A DNA stretch of 64,000 bases from Dehalogenimonas lykanthroporepellens BL-DC-9 (GCA_000143165.1 CP002084.1:620001-684000); one strand, 5' to 3'. Shown: positions 1-9,600, counted from the first letter of the stretch. The notes: generated by a model not told the origin, from the sequence alone. Numbers and translations are program-made.

Positions 1-1120
1 CACCCCTCTATTGGAGTATCTTACTCTATTTACTTCCGCGGGTAAGCTGACGCCAGGTATGTTACGTCAGGTGTATTCTTTCCTGGACTGGGATGGCTGG
101 AGTGGCGAAAGAGTCGTCTTACGGCCGGACGGAACAATTCCTATTGCCCGATATTATGTGGACAATATGAAGCCACAGACGACATCGCGTTTATTTTATA
201 TTATTGATGTATTTCGGTTTTCCGATAATCAGGAAGACCAGCGTGAAAGATGGCAATTAGGTGCGGAGTTGATTGGAGGGCCTGCCACCACGGCCGATGC
301 TGAGTTGGTGACCATGGCCGCTGAATCGCTGGAATTGATGGGCATAACTCCAACTGTCAAGATATCCCATTCCGGCCTGATCCAGTCGATACTGAATCGA
401 CTGGAACCGGATGAAGAATTACGTCACAAGTTATTCGATGAAATTTTGGATGGCAAAGATGCAAATCTTAAGGCTCTCAAACAGCGCCGTCCGGAAATCA
501 GTGCCGGGCTTAACTTACTTCTCAATGTGACCGGCACCTCATCGGATTTTTTGGCAAATGTTCAGGCACTTTTCCATGATGAAGAAGCGATAAGGGCTTC
601 AATAGATGATTTCAAGAAATCACTGCAACTTCTTGATTCGCTTAACTTTTCATATGAAATAGACCTGGCTTCGGGAAAAGGGTTTGAATATTATACCGGC
701 ATGATTTTTCACCTCGTAGTGGGTGATTCAATTGTTGGTGGTGGCGGTCGATACGATAACCTGATAGCCCAGATGGGAGGTAAAGCAGTACCTGCCGCCG
801 GATTTGCCTTGTACTTCAATAAAATAGCTGATCTGTTGGATGTCGATATCTATTCACTGGATGAGCCTGACCGGTTCCTAGTAGAATTTTCCGATGGTGA
901 AGAGTCCACGGCATTTGCTTTGGCTGGAGCATTAAGGGATTCCGGTTATACTGCTGAATTGAGATTGGGTGATACTGATATATCTGCTTATGACTGGGTC
1001 ATATGCTATAACGATGAAGGTTTACTGACTTTATCGGACACGGAAACAGAAGAAGAATTTGAATTTGATACTGTCGACGATCTCATTGACATGCTGGGCG
1101 GGGAGGCTTCAGAAGAATGA
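1..1120 (+). CDS. hisZ: ATP phosphoribosyltransferase regulatory subunit HisZ, 5' end cut by the window
   Basis: This is a class II histidyl-tRNA-synthetase-like protein that serves as the regulatory partner of short-form HisG in the first step of histidine synthesis. The reading frame is open to the left edge and reads TPLLEYLTLF from base 2, which matches the conserved N-terminal motif of HisS/HisZ proteins, so the real start lies outside the window. The TTG at 11 is internal. Visible motifs are LRPDGTIPIARY (motif 2 region), GKGFEYYTGMIF and GGGGRYDNL. The C-terminal anticodon-binding domain of HisRS is absent or very short, which favours HisZ over HisS. The next gene is hisG, overlapping by four bases (ATGA), and this supports HisZ. 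About 370 residues are visible. Confidence 0.88.
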   Translation, partial: TPLLEYLTLFTSAGKLTPGMLRQVYSFLDWDGWSGERVVLRPDGTIPIARYYVDNMKPQTTSRLFYIIDVFRFSDNQEDQRERWQLGAELIGGPATTADAELVTMAAESLELMGITPTVKISHSGLIQSILNRLEPDEELRHKLFDEILDGKDANLKALKQRRPEISAGLNLLLNVTGTSSDFLANVQALFHDEEAIRASIDDFKKSLQLLDSLNFSYEIDLASGKGFEYYTGMIFHLVVGDSIVGGGGRYDNLIAQMGGKAVPAAGFALYFNKIADLLDVDIYSLDEPDRFLVEFSDGEESTAFALAGALRDSGYTAELRLGDTDISAYDWVICYNDEGLLTLSDTETEEEFEFDTVDDLIDMLGGEASEE

Positions 1121-2517
1121 AAATTGCCCTTCCTAAAGGTCGACTTCTGGCGGACACAGCTTCCATTCTTGAGCGGGCTGACTGGCAATTAAATGATTAT
1201 CAACCTAAAGCTAGATTATATCGTCTGACCTCTGGTCGGTTCCCCGACATGACGGCTAAAATGCTCCATGAGAAAGATATTCCCATTCAGGTGGCAATAG
1301 GGAATTACGACCTGGGAATTTGCGGTGCCGACTGGGTGGAAGAACTTATATCACGATATAGGTTGTCGTCTTTGATCGAAGTAAAAAACTTGGGATACGG
1401 TCATGGGGCACTATATATTGCGGTTGCCGCAGGTTCGGATATTCAATCTTTGGCGGATCTCTCGATAATATCCACTAAAGTCCGAATAGCTTCCGAATAT
1501 CCTAATATAGCTGAAAAGTTGGCTGTCGATTTACGCCTTAAAGACTTCTCGATATACCCTTTATGGGGTAGTGCTGAAGCATATCCGCCGGAAACTGCCG
1601 AGGTTGTCATACTTCCGCGCAAGAAACCTGGCGAATTGGAATCCAAGGGCTTAAGAGTTATCGGCAAGATAAAAGATTTTCGTGCTGTGATGATTGCTAA
1701 CCGGGAGCGACTGGCCGGACAAAATCTTGGTGATGTTATTGCCTCAGTTATTGGAAATATTGACCCCGACACTCATAAAGAGGAAGAATTGGCGCCCACC
1801 GGGGTGCCCTGCCAGCTTGAGCGTTATCACGTTTATTCTGAAGATGTCGTCAAGCTCGCCTTGCCTGATGGTCATCAACAGCCACATGTTAAGAAGATCC
1901 TTGATGCGGCCGGGATTCATATAAATGATTATCCTTCGGATAGGGGGTTTAGGCGCCCGGAGAGTGACCTTGAGGGATTTGCCATTAAAACGATTCGGCC
2001 TCAGGATATGCCGGTACAGGTAGCCAACGGAAACTTCGATATTGCCATTACCGGTTGGGACTGGCTGACCGACCACCTTACACAGTTTCCCGGCAGTCCG
2101 GTAAAAAGATTACTCGACCTCAAATATGGCTGGGTGCGCATCGTTGCTGTTGTAGCAAATGAACTGCCGGTTACAAATCCGGATGAGCTAAAGGAGTATT
2201 TTTCCGGACGTAATTTAAGAGTGGCTACTGAATATATTAATATTGCAGACGATTATGCTCGAAATAACCATTTTGGACGATATCGTATTGCTCCGACCTG
2301 GGGGTCCACTGAAGTATTCTTACCTGAAGATGCCGATCTTTTAATCGAAAATACCGAAACCGGTGGAACTATCGCCCGGCATAACTTGAGAATTATCGAC
2401 ACACTATTTGAATCCACCGCCTGTATTATCGGTAATATGAAAGCTTCGGAAAATCCGGTTAAACGACAGCGTATTGATGCCTTGATTACACGGCTGGCTA
2501 AAGCTGTTGAGAATTAA
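1117..2517 (+). CDS. hisG: Tandem-duplicated ATP phosphoribosyltransferase HisG-HisG
   Basis: HisG condenses ATP with PRPP, the committed step of histidine synthesis. The protein has 466 residues, about twice the short HisG form that works with HisZ. It consists of two complete HisG catalytic domains in tandem, residues about 1-225 and 244-466. The copies align motif by motif at an offset of about 245: NYDLGICGADW (63-73) with NFDIAITGWDW (306-316), RIASEYPNIA (123) with RVATEYINIA (368), and PLWGSAEA (148) with PTWGSTEV (393). The N-terminal LPKGRL motif is intact only in copy 1 (copy 2 has LPDGHQ). The phosphate-binding TGxT loop is intact only in copy 2 (TETGGTI, 413-419; copy 1 has KKPGEL). 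The ATG overlaps the hisZ stop and hisD follows after 3 bases. Confidence 0.9.
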   Translation: MKIALPKGRLLADTASILERADWQLNDYQPKARLYRLTSGRFPDMTAKMLHEKDIPIQVAIGNYDLGICGADWVEELISRYRLSSLIEVKNLGYGHGALYIAVAAGSDIQSLADLSIISTKVRIASEYPNIAEKLAVDLRLKDFSIYPLWGSAEAYPPETAEVVILPRKKPGELESKGLRVIGKIKDFRAVMIANRERLAGQNLGDVIASVIGNIDPDTHKEEELAPTGVPCQLERYHVYSEDVVKLALPDGHQQPHVKKILDAAGIHINDYPSDRGFRRPESDLEGFAIKTIRPQDMPVQVANGNFDIAITGWDWLTDHLTQFPGSPVKRLLDLKYGWVRIVAVVANELPVTNPDELKEYFSGRNLRVATEYINIADDYARNNHFGRYRIAPTWGSTEVFLPEDADLLIENTETGGTIARHNLRIIDTLFESTACIIGNMKASENPVKRQRIDALITRLAKAVEN

Positions 2518-2520
2518 AGA

Positions 2521-3789
2521 ATGAAAGTCATTTTTGGCTTTGAACAAGGGCGCCGCGCACTGGACCGGACCGGTTCATTGCCTTCTGTCGACGCAAATCT
2601 GGAAGCTGTCGTCAGTAAAATCGTTGAGTCTGTGAGAATAAATGGTGATAACGCCCTGAAGGCACTGACTCGGGAATATGACGGTGTTCAACTTGAATCT
2701 TTTGAAGTAGCTAAACCAGAAATAGAAGCCGCGAAATCCTGTGTAGATATTGAACTTCTTCGCGCGTTAGATTATGCCGCCAACCGCATTCTTGATTACC
2801 ATCAAATTCAGAAAACCAATATAGATTCGTATTTTTCACTTATGAAAGGCCGTCAGCTGTCCCGTCCTTTAGAACGAGTCGGATTATACGCCCCGGGCGG
2901 CAAAGCCTATTATCCCTCAACCGTTTTGATGACGGCTCTTCCGGCTAAGGCGGCTGGGGCCGGAACTATCTATCTTGCCACCCCTCCCGGTCCCGAAGGA
3001 AAAATTCCGGCACCTACGCTGGCGGCAGCTGCCATTGCCGGAGTTGATGGTGTATTCTCCATCGGTGGGGCGCAAGCTATTGCCGCCTTCGCTTATGGCA
3101 CCCAATGCATTCCTCGCGTTGATAAGATATGTGGGCCTGGAAATAAATTTGTAATGACCGCAAAAAAGTTGGTTTTTGGAGATGTAGCCATCGACGGGTT
3201 ACAGGGGCCGAGCGAGGTCTTAATAATTGCCGACAGTAATTCTAATCCGCGTTATTGTGCTACCGATATGCTGGCACAGGCTGAACATGATCCTGATGCC
3301 ACATCGGTTTTGGTTACGACCTCCGAAAAATTGGCCAGAAATGTTCTCGGCGAGATCAAGGAAATCGGTAATAGTAACAGTCGTCACGATATCATCGTGC
3401 AATCACTTAACGCCAAAGGCAAAATCATAATTGTGGATAATATCGATGAGGCAATCGAGTTGTCTAATATTTACGCCCCGGAACACCTTTGCCTTCTATC
3501 GGAGCAAGCTTCCGCTCGATTGGCAGATTTCAAGCATGCGGGTTGTGTCTTTACCGGCCCAAGTGCTACTGTAGCTATTGGGGATTATGTCGCCGGTCCC
3601 AGTCACGCATTACCGACATCCGGGACAGCCAGGTTTTCCTCTCCCTTGAATGTATGGGATTTCCTTAAGATAATCGATGTTGTGGACGTAGACAATGAAC
3701 TGATACAACAATCGGGCCATGTGGCTGTAACCATTGCTGAAGCGGAAGGTTTATCAGCGCATGCTTTGGCAATAAAGTCCAGGATGTAA
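2521..3789 (+). CDS. hisD: Histidinol dehydrogenase
   Basis: HisD is a zinc enzyme that oxidises L-histidinol twice with NAD+ to give L-histidine, the last step of the pathway. At 422 residues it has the usual size. Family motifs are present throughout: GLYAPGGKAYYPSTVLMTA, IGGAQAIAAFAYGT, the KICGPGN box, LQGPSEVLIIAD, AQAEHDPDA (carrying a zinc-binding Gln and His) and APEHL (carrying the catalytic Glu-His pair). The C-terminal segment GPSHALPTSGTARFSSPL is also typical. The ATG follows the hisG stop by three bases and hisC starts three bases after its stop, so the genes are translationally coupled in one operon. Confidence 0.96.
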   Translation: MKVIFGFEQGRRALDRTGSLPSVDANLEAVVSKIVESVRINGDNALKALTREYDGVQLESFEVAKPEIEAAKSCVDIELLRALDYAANRILDYHQIQKTNIDSYFSLMKGRQLSRPLERVGLYAPGGKAYYPSTVLMTALPAKAAGAGTIYLATPPGPEGKIPAPTLAAAAIAGVDGVFSIGGAQAIAAFAYGTQCIPRVDKICGPGNKFVMTAKKLVFGDVAIDGLQGPSEVLIIADSNSNPRYCATDMLAQAEHDPDATSVLVTTSEKLARNVLGEIKEIGNSNSRHDIIVQSLNAKGKIIIVDNIDEAIELSNIYAPEHLCLLSEQASARLADFKHAGCVFTGPSATVAIGDYVAGPSHALPTSGTARFSSPLNVWDFLKIIDVVDVDNELIQQSGHVAVTIAEAEGLSAHALAIKSRM

Positions 3790-3792
3790 CAG

Positions 3793-4884
3793 TTGAACAA
3801 TAAAGACATAATCCGGTTTATTCGGAACGACTTGAGGAAATTCAACGGCTATTCAGCTTGCAAGTCACCTGACCTGCTGGATGAGTCTGTACGTCGTCTT
3901 GGTATTTTAAAGTTGGATGCCAATGAGAATGTTTACGGGCCGTCACCGAAGACACAAGACGTCCTGTCGCGTATGAACGATATTCATATTTACCCTGACG
4001 CCAATCAGACAGAGTTACGCTGTAAAATTGCAGAATACTGTAATGTATCGCCAGATAACATTATCGCTGGTTCCGGTTCTGACCAACTGATTGACCTTTT
4101 GATTAGGACTTTTGTCCGAGAGGGTGATGAAGTAATATCTTTTACGCCTACTTTTGCCATGTACCGATTTTATACCGAATTGGCCGGCGGTAAATTTGTT
4201 GGTATTCCAAGGGACGATAATTACCATATCGATCTTTCCGAGTTTGAGAAATATATCACCGATGCCACCCGGCTGATTTTTGTCGCCATGCCTAATAATC
4301 CTACCGGAACACAGGTGTCCATTGATAAAGTTATTGAGATATTGGAAACAGGACTTCCCGTAGTCATAGATGAAGCATATTATGAATTTACAGGACAGAC
4401 TGTCGTTCCATTGATGAAAGATTTCCCTAATTTGATGATACTAAGGACTTTCAGCAAATGGGCTGGGTTGGCCGGTCTACGGGTAGGCTATGGGATTTTT
4501 CCTGAATTAGTAGCCACACAACTGGACGCAGTCAAAGATCCTTATTGTGTTAGTACCGCTGGGACAAAAGCCGCCATTGCCTCACTGGAAGATTTGGATT
4601 ATTTAAAATCCAATATTTCTCTAATAGTGAGTGAAAGAAAACGCCTGTTCGAAGGCCTGACCAATATATCTTTTATTCAACCTTTTCCTTCAGAGGCTAA
4701 TTTCATACTGTGCCGGCTGACTGGGGTCGATGCGGGCGAAGTCCAATCTCGGCTGGAGCGCCGGGGTATTCTGGTACGTTGCTTCAACACGCAAGACATG
4801 AGAAACTGCCTGAGGTTTTCTATCGGCAGGCCTGAAGATACCGATCGTTTATTGGCAGAACTTCGTAGTTTAAAGGATGGTTAA
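3793..4884 (+). CDS. hisC: Histidinol-phosphate aminotransferase
   Basis: HisC is a PLP-dependent class I/II aminotransferase that converts imidazole-acetol phosphate to L-histidinol phosphate. It has 363 residues. Motifs seen are [13 protein letters not shown] near the N-terminus, [28 protein letters not shown] and [17 protein letters not shown], in which the Lys binds PLP. The start is TTG, three bases after the hisD stop; no ATG or GTG fits upstream of the conserved region. The stop overlaps or nearly touches the hisB start. Position in the his operon makes HisC more likely than a phenylalanine or tyrosine aminotransferase. Confidence 0.94.
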   Translation: MNNKDIIRFIRNDLRKFNGYSACKSPDLLDESVRRLGILKLDANENVYGPSPKTQDVLSRMNDIHIYPDANQTELRCKIAEYCNVSPDNIIAGSGSDQLIDLLIRTFVREGDEVISFTPTFAMYRFYTELAGGKFVGIPRDDNYHIDLSEFEKYITDATRLIFVAMPNNPTGTQVSIDKVIEILETGLPVVIDEAYYEFTGQTVVPLMKDFPNLMILRTFSKWAGLAGLRVGYGIFPELVATQLDAVKDPYCVSTAGTKAAIASLEDLDYLKSNISLIVSERKRLFEGLTNISFIQPFPSEANFILCRLTGVDAGEVQSRLERRGILVRCFNTQDMRNCLRFSIGRPEDTDRLLAELRSLKDG

Positions 4885-4885
4885 T

Positions 4886-5476
4886 ATGAATGAACGACGC
4901 GCTTCGGTAAAAAGGGACACCAGGGAAACCACCATAAGTGTTGATATATTTTTAGATGGTACCGGAAAAGCCGATATGAGAACAGGTATACGTCTATTCG
5001 ATCACATGTTGTCTCAAATCGCGCGGCATGGAATATTCGACATGAGCGTTTCGGCAACCGGTGATGATGTGCATCATCTGGTCGAAGATGTCGGAATTGC
5101 TATGGGGCAAGCGCTGAACCAGGCGTTAGGTAAAAAAACAGGTCTTGTTCGAATTGCCGATGCTACCGTACCCATGGATGAAACTTTAGCTACAGTAGCG
5201 GTGGATCTTTGCGGCAGAGGTTATTCTGTTTTAAAACTGGATTTTAACGATAATGATATGTCTGGTTTCCCAGCTGATATGCTACGTCACTTTCTGGAGA
5301 GTTTCGCTATAGAAGGGCGTTTTAATCTGCATGCCGGGATATTATATGGCACCAATGACCATCATAAAGCTGAAGCAATATTCAAAGCTCTGGGTAGAGC
5401 GTTAAGCTATGCGACTAGAATCGAGCCTCGTATTGCAAACCAGGTTCCCAGTACCAAGGGGTTTTTAGAAAGTTGA
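4886..5476 (+). CDS. hisB: Imidazoleglycerol-phosphate dehydratase
   Basis: HisB dehydrates imidazoleglycerol phosphate to imidazole-acetol phosphate using a di-manganese centre. The metal-binding motifs are clear: [33 protein letters not shown] and the C-terminal [19 protein letters not shown]. It is the monofunctional form, without the histidinol-phosphatase domain found in enterobacteria. I prefer the ATG at 4886 because AAGGA (4873-4877) lies 8 bases upstream. An in-frame ATG at 4877 overlaps the hisC stop and lacks a ribosome binding site. The his run ends here; hisH, hisA, hisF and hisI are not in the window. Confidence 0.95.
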   Translation: MNERRASVKRDTRETTISVDIFLDGTGKADMRTGIRLFDHMLSQIARHGIFDMSVSATGDDVHHLVEDVGIAMGQALNQALGKKTGLVRIADATVPMDETLATVAVDLCGRGYSVLKLDFNDNDMSGFPADMLRHFLESFAIEGRFNLHAGILYGTNDHHKAEAIFKALGRALSYATRIEPRIANQVPSTKGFLES

Positions 5477-5499
5477 CGGTTAGGGAGGTAATTAACCGT
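5476..5499. terminator. Hairpin spanning the convergent hisB/purC stops
   Basis: ACGGTTA (5476-5482) pairs with TAACCGT (5493-5499) around a 10-base loop. It overlaps the stop codons of both convergent genes. There is no T-tract on either side, so factor-independent termination would be weak. Confidence 0.3.
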
Positions 5500-6406
5500 A
5501 CTTCTCGCCGGTCAGCACCTCATACGCGTGAATATACCGTTTTCTTGTACTGTCTATCACATCTCCGGGCAGTGACGGGCCGGGCGGTTCCTTGTTCCAC
5601 CCAGAAGCTTCCAGCCAATCCCTGACGGGTTGCTTATCATATGAATCCTGGGGAACGCCGACTTTGTAGGTTTTCTCATCCCAAAACCTTGATGAATCCG
5701 GAGTAAGTGCCTCATCTATCAATATCAACTCTTCACCGTCAAGACCGAATTCGAATTTTGTGTCCGCGATGATGATACCTTTATTGCGCGCGTACTCGCG
5801 GGCATAGGCATAAAGAGCGGTGCTTACCGCTTTTATTTTTAAAGCCAGTGCGGCGCCGATTTCTTGTTCAACTTCTTGAAAGGTCATTGGTAAATCGTGG
5901 ATGTTATCTCCTTTAGTAGTTGGAGTGAAGATGATTTCAGGCAACATCTGGCTCTGTTTTAAACCTTCAGGCAATGCCACTCCGCAAACAGATTGATTTT
6001 GCCGGTATTCAGCCCAGCCTGATCCTGCAAGGTATCCTCTGACCACGCTTTCAACTGGTAGCCGTTTTAATTTCTTTACCACCATTGAACGGCCTTCCAA
6101 ATATCGCGGAAAATCGAATCTACTACTTTCAGGCAGGAAGTCATTGAGATCTGCCGCTTTTTCAATAACCTTGACGACATGATTGGGGATTATATGTTGT
6201 GTTTTGTCGAACCAAAATGCGGATATCAGATTTAAAACCTTACCTTTTTCGGGTATGCCGGTAGGCAGGACGACGTCAAAAGCTGATATTCTATCTGTCA
6301 CTACAATCAGAAGATAATCGCCTAAGTCATAGGTGTCTCTTACTTTACCCGAAATGAATCTTTTCAGTGGCAAATCGGTAGTGAGCACTTCTGTACTGGT
6401 TGCCAT
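5492..6406 (-). CDS. purC: Phosphoribosylaminoimidazole-succinocarboxamide synthase
   Basis: SAICAR synthase joins aspartate to CAIR with ATP in de novo purine synthesis. The protein has 304 residues, the longer form that is also common in eukaryote-type enzymes. Motifs are GKVRDTYDLGDYLLIVVTDR with SAFDVVLPTGIPEKG, SVVRGYLAGSGWAEY, IIADTKFEFGLDGEELILIDE and TPDSSRFW. The ATG is preceded by AGAGG at 8-base spacing. It is the last gene of the minus-strand purine cluster guaA, unknown gene, purD, purE, purB, purC. Confidence 0.96.
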   Translation of the reverse strand: MATSTEVLTTDLPLKRFISGKVRDTYDLGDYLLIVVTDRISAFDVVLPTGIPEKGKVLNLISAFWFDKTQHIIPNHVVKVIEKAADLNDFLPESSRFDFPRYLEGRSMVVKKLKRLPVESVVRGYLAGSGWAEYRQNQSVCGVALPEGLKQSQMLPEIIFTPTTKGDNIHDLPMTFQEVEQEIGAALALKIKAVSTALYAYAREYARNKGIIIADTKFEFGLDGEELILIDEALTPDSSRFWDEKTYKVGVPQDSYDKQPVRDWLEASGWNKEPPGPSLPGDVIDSTRKRYIHAYEVLTGEKYG

Positions 6407-6436
6407 TGCGCATTCCTCTCGTATATCTCAATAGAA

Positions 6437-7792
6437 TTAAAGGGATCCGGGAGCAAGATTATCTTCGGTTCCGGCTGAGAGGTTTTGCCATTGAGCGGCG
6501 GTCAGCCCCAGTCTTTTAAAGATATCATCAACGTGGCGAGTATAGAATCGGTAATCGAATAACTCTTCCAGTTCCTCTTGAGTCAACCGGGAGTTGACAT
6601 CTTCATCCGCCCTAAGTAAGTCTTCAAAAACCTTGCTTTCATTTTCCCAAGTAGCCATGGCGTTGCGTTGAACGACCTTATAGGCGGTTTGGCGGCTCAT
6701 TCCTTTGTCTATGAGGGCGATAAGCACTCTCTGCGAGAAAAGAAGACCCCGGGTCAAATCCATGTTGCTTTTCATTCTCTGTGGAAAAACTTTCATGCCA
6801 TTAATCACGTTGGTAAAAATGTTAAGGGCATAATCCAGCACCAAACAGGCATCCGGCAAAATAACTCTTTCAGTGGAAGAATGAGAAATGTCCCTTTCAT
6901 GCCACAGGGCGATATTCTCCAATGATGTAACCGCATAACCCCTTACCAGCCGGGCAATCCCCGTTATTCTTTCACACAATTCCGGGTTGCGTTTATGTGG
7001 CATAGCCGAACTACCGGTTTGTCCCTCTGCAAAAGGCTCCTCAGCTTCTCTGAATTCGGTTTTTTGTAAAGCCCTGATTTCGACCGCGAACTTTTCCAAA
7101 GACCCGGCAATGATTGCCATTGTGGTCATGAATTGTGCGTGGCGGTCCCGCTGTATTACCTGGTTAGAAATAGGCGCCGGACTTAACCCTAATTTTTTAC
7201 AGGCGAATTCTTCAACTTCAGGCGGTACTGTGGCGTAAGTGCCAACTGCTCCGCTCATTTTTCCAACAGATATGATTTTAGCGGCGTCAGCCAGGCGCTG
7301 TCTATTACGTTGCGTTTCTTCCATCCATAGCGCTAGCTTCAGGCCAAAGGTTATTGGTTCGGCGTGAACGCCATGAGTTCGGCCAGCCATGACAGTATAT
7401 TTGTGTTCTATGGCTTTGTTGCCAAGAGCTGTTACCAGAGCTTTCAAATCTTCAGCCAGTATTTTGGATGCTTCGACCAGTTGGAGGCTTGTCGCCGTAT
7501 CCATGATGTCCGATGAAGTAAGCCCAAGGTGGATAAACCTGGATTCATTCCCGATGCTCTCGGCTACCGATCCAAGAAACGCCGTCATGTCATGATGGGT
7601 TTCCTGAAGAAGCTCTTCCATCCGTTTGAAATTCAGTCGGGCCATTTTAACTTTTGGCAAAGCTTCCCTGGGAACTACGCCCTGATTGACCCAAGCCTCG
7701 ACTACCGCCAATTCGATGTCGAGCCATTTGGCAAATTTATTCTCGTCGCTCCAGACTTTTTTCATTTGAGCGCGGCTGTATCGTTCGATCAT
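6437..7792 (-). CDS. purB: Adenylosuccinate lyase
   Basis: PurB eliminates fumarate from SAICAR and from adenylosuccinate, serving both the common purine route and AMP synthesis. It belongs to the fumarase/aspartase superfamily and has 451 residues. Diagnostic segments are the GRTHGVHAEPITFGLK block, the signature loop GSSAMPHKRNPELCERI with the catalytic serine, and ETHHDMTAFLGSVAE near the N-terminus. The start lies two bases after the purE stop, so the two genes are coupled. purC follows 30 bases downstream. Confidence 0.96.
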   Translation of the reverse strand: MIERYSRAQMKKVWSDENKFAKWLDIELAVVEAWVNQGVVPREALPKVKMARLNFKRMEELLQETHHDMTAFLGSVAESIGNESRFIHLGLTSSDIMDTATSLQLVEASKILAEDLKALVTALGNKAIEHKYTVMAGRTHGVHAEPITFGLKLALWMEETQRNRQRLADAAKIISVGKMSGAVGTYATVPPEVEEFACKKLGLSPAPISNQVIQRDRHAQFMTTMAIIAGSLEKFAVEIRALQKTEFREAEEPFAEGQTGSSAMPHKRNPELCERITGIARLVRGYAVTSLENIALWHERDISHSSTERVILPDACLVLDYALNIFTNVINGMKVFPQRMKSNMDLTRGLLFSQRVLIALIDKGMSRQTAYKVVQRNAMATWENESKVFEDLLRADEDVNSRLTQEELEELFDYRFYTRHVDDIFKRLGLTAAQWQNLSAGTEDNLAPGSL

Positions 7793-7794
7793 AA

Positions 7795-8253
7795 TTAGTT
7801 GCCCTTAAGTCCTTTACGGTAATCTTCGTAAGCATTGGCTATTGGTGGATATTTCAGCCCGAGTATCTGACCAGCCAGGTAGGCCGCGTTTTTAGCGCCG
7901 GCACTCCCAATGGCAACGGTAGCTACCGGAATTCCGGCTGGCATCTGAACGATTGAAAAGAGGGAGTCTGTACCTTTTAGTTCGGATGAAGAAATAGGCA
8001 CACCAATCACCGGCAAGGTTGTCCAGGCGGCAATAACACCGGGAAGATGAGCCGCCATCCCGGCCCCCGCGATAATAACTTCATATCCGGATTGACGGGC
8101 ATTTACGCAGAATTCATGGACTTTTTCAGGTTGACGGTGAGCCGACATGATGAATGTTTCATTCTGAATCCCGAGTTTATTCAAGACATCGGTGGTGTTT
8201 TGCATGATTTCCAGATCTGATTCCGAACCCATTATTACGGCAACTTTAGACAT
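7795..8253 (-). CDS. purE: N5-carboxyaminoimidazole ribonucleotide mutase
   Basis: PurE class I moves the carboxyl group of N5-CAIR to give CAIR. It is 152 residues long, normal for the family. MGSESDLEIM near the N-terminus and the SAHRQPEKVHEF motif, which contains the active-site His, are diagnostic, as is the AGAGMAAHLPGVIAAWT segment. The residues fit the N5-CAIR mutase type rather than animal AIR carboxylase. No purK is seen in this cluster, so the partner synthetase must lie elsewhere. purE sits between purD (60 bases upstream) and purB (2 bases downstream). Confidence 0.95.
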   Translation of the reverse strand: MSKVAVIMGSESDLEIMQNTTDVLNKLGIQNETFIMSAHRQPEKVHEFCVNARQSGYEVIIAGAGMAAHLPGVIAAWTTLPVIGVPISSSELKGTDSLFSIVQMPAGIPVATVAIGSAGAKNAAYLAGQILGLKYPPIANAYEDYRKGLKGN

Positions 8254-8313
8254 AAGACATCTAAACCCCCATTGTTATAATCATTGGAATAAGGCATGTG
8301 TAGTTTACGTATT

Positions 8314-9573
8314 TTAAAAAAACGCGATATCGGAACGGTATCGACTCCCTTCGAAGTTGATTCCATCGATATTCCGATAAACCTTATCTCTGGCTTCAGC
8401 AATACTATTTCCACATGCCGTTACATTCAGAACGCGGCCGCCACTGGTGACTATCCTGTTGTCGTTGGAAATCCTTGTGCCAGCGTGGAACACCATTATA
8501 TCCTGCTCGAGATTATCCAGACCATGTACTTCCAGTCCCTTTTTAAAGTCACCCGGATATCCCCCTGATGCAATCACCACGGTTACACAAGCGTTGTTTT
8601 CCCATTCGATCGATTGCTTGCCTAATGTTCCGTTAATTACGGCTTTCATGATTTGCGCCAAATCAGTTTTCAATAGAGGAAGTATTATTTGGGTTTCCGG
8701 ATCGCCAAAACGTGCGTTGAATTCCAATACTTTCGGCCCTTCATGAGTCAACATGATTCCTGCATACAATACGCCTCGATAGACAATACCCTCGTTACCT
8801 AAAGTGCGGATAACCGGCTCCATAATTGTTGCCCGTATCTGTTCTTCAAGCCTGGAATTGAAAAACGGAGGGGGAGAATATGCTCCCATTCCGCCGGTGT
8901 TCGGTCCACAGTTGCCATTAAAAGCCCTTTTATAATCACAGGCCGGTGACATCATCTGTATTGTTTGCCCATCGGTAAAAGCCAGAACGCTCAATTCTTG
9001 TCCCTCAAGGCATTCTTCGATGATCACCCTGGATCCTGCATCGCCAAAAACTCTCTTTTGCATGATATTTGACAAAGCTTTTTCAGCTTCACTCTGGGAA
9101 AAACAGACACTGACTCCTTTGCCGGCCGCCAGACCATCGGCTTTGACGACGACGGGTATCGATTGGGTACGAAGGTACTTTAAAGCATCTTCAAACAACG
9201 TAAAAGAACACCCTCGAGCGCACGGAATTGCGTTCTTTTCCATAATATACCGGGCATACTCTTTACTGCCCTCAAGTCTGGCGGCATCCCGAGTAGGCCC
9301 GAATACAGGAATTCTCTGTGACTGTAGTTCATCGACGATACCGGCCATTAGTGGTCCTTCGGGACCGACGACTACCATATCAATTCCCTTGCTTTCAATC
9401 ACCCCGATAAGGCGATTGAAATCATTTATATCGATATCTAAATTGCCATCGCTGTGTATGGCCGTGCCGCCGTTCCCAGGCGCGACATATACTTTCTCTA
9501 CCTGCGAACTTTGCTTAAGTTTCCATGCGATTGCATGCTCACGTCCGCCGTTGCCAATGACTAATAGTTTCAG
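8314..9573 (-). CDS. purD: Phosphoribosylamine-glycine ligase, apparent CTG start
   Basis: PurD (GAR synthetase) joins glycine to phosphoribosylamine with ATP. The ATP-grasp body is clear: VVGPEGPLMAGIVDEL, VVKADGLAAGKGV, SPACDYKRAFNGNCGPNTGGMG and EFNARFGDPETQ. The first conventional start (GTG at 9402) would cut off the essential N-terminus. The frame stays open upstream and encodes KLLVIGNGGREHAIAWKL, the canonical PurD beginning. Between this and an in-frame TAA just upstream, the only plausible initiator is CTG at 9571-9573, preceded at 7 bases by the purine-rich GGCAGGA. With that start the protein has 419 residues, the normal length. Confidence 0.9.
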   Translation of the reverse strand: MKLLVIGNGGREHAIAWKLKQSSQVEKVYVAPGNGGTAIHSDGNLDIDINDFNRLIGVIESKGIDMVVVGPEGPLMAGIVDELQSQRIPVFGPTRDAARLEGSKEYARYIMEKNAIPCARGCSFTLFEDALKYLRTQSIPVVVKADGLAAGKGVSVCFSQSEAEKALSNIMQKRVFGDAGSRVIIEECLEGQELSVLAFTDGQTIQMMSPACDYKRAFNGNCGPNTGGMGAYSPPPFFNSRLEEQIRATIMEPVIRTLGNEGIVYRGVLYAGIMLTHEGPKVLEFNARFGDPETQIILPLLKTDLAQIMKAVINGTLGKQSIEWENNACVTVVIASGGYPGDFKKGLEVHGLDNLEQDIMVFHAGTRISNDNRIVTSGGRVLNVTACGNSIAEARDKVYRNIDGINFEGSRYRSDIAFF

Positions 9574-9600
9574 TTTATATTCCTGCCTTTATTATTGATA

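Noticed and set aside
9020-9598. A 192-codon open frame on the plus strand
   Set aside because: It is antisense to purD, whose protein sequence is fully conserved; the plus-strand product has no recognisable motif.
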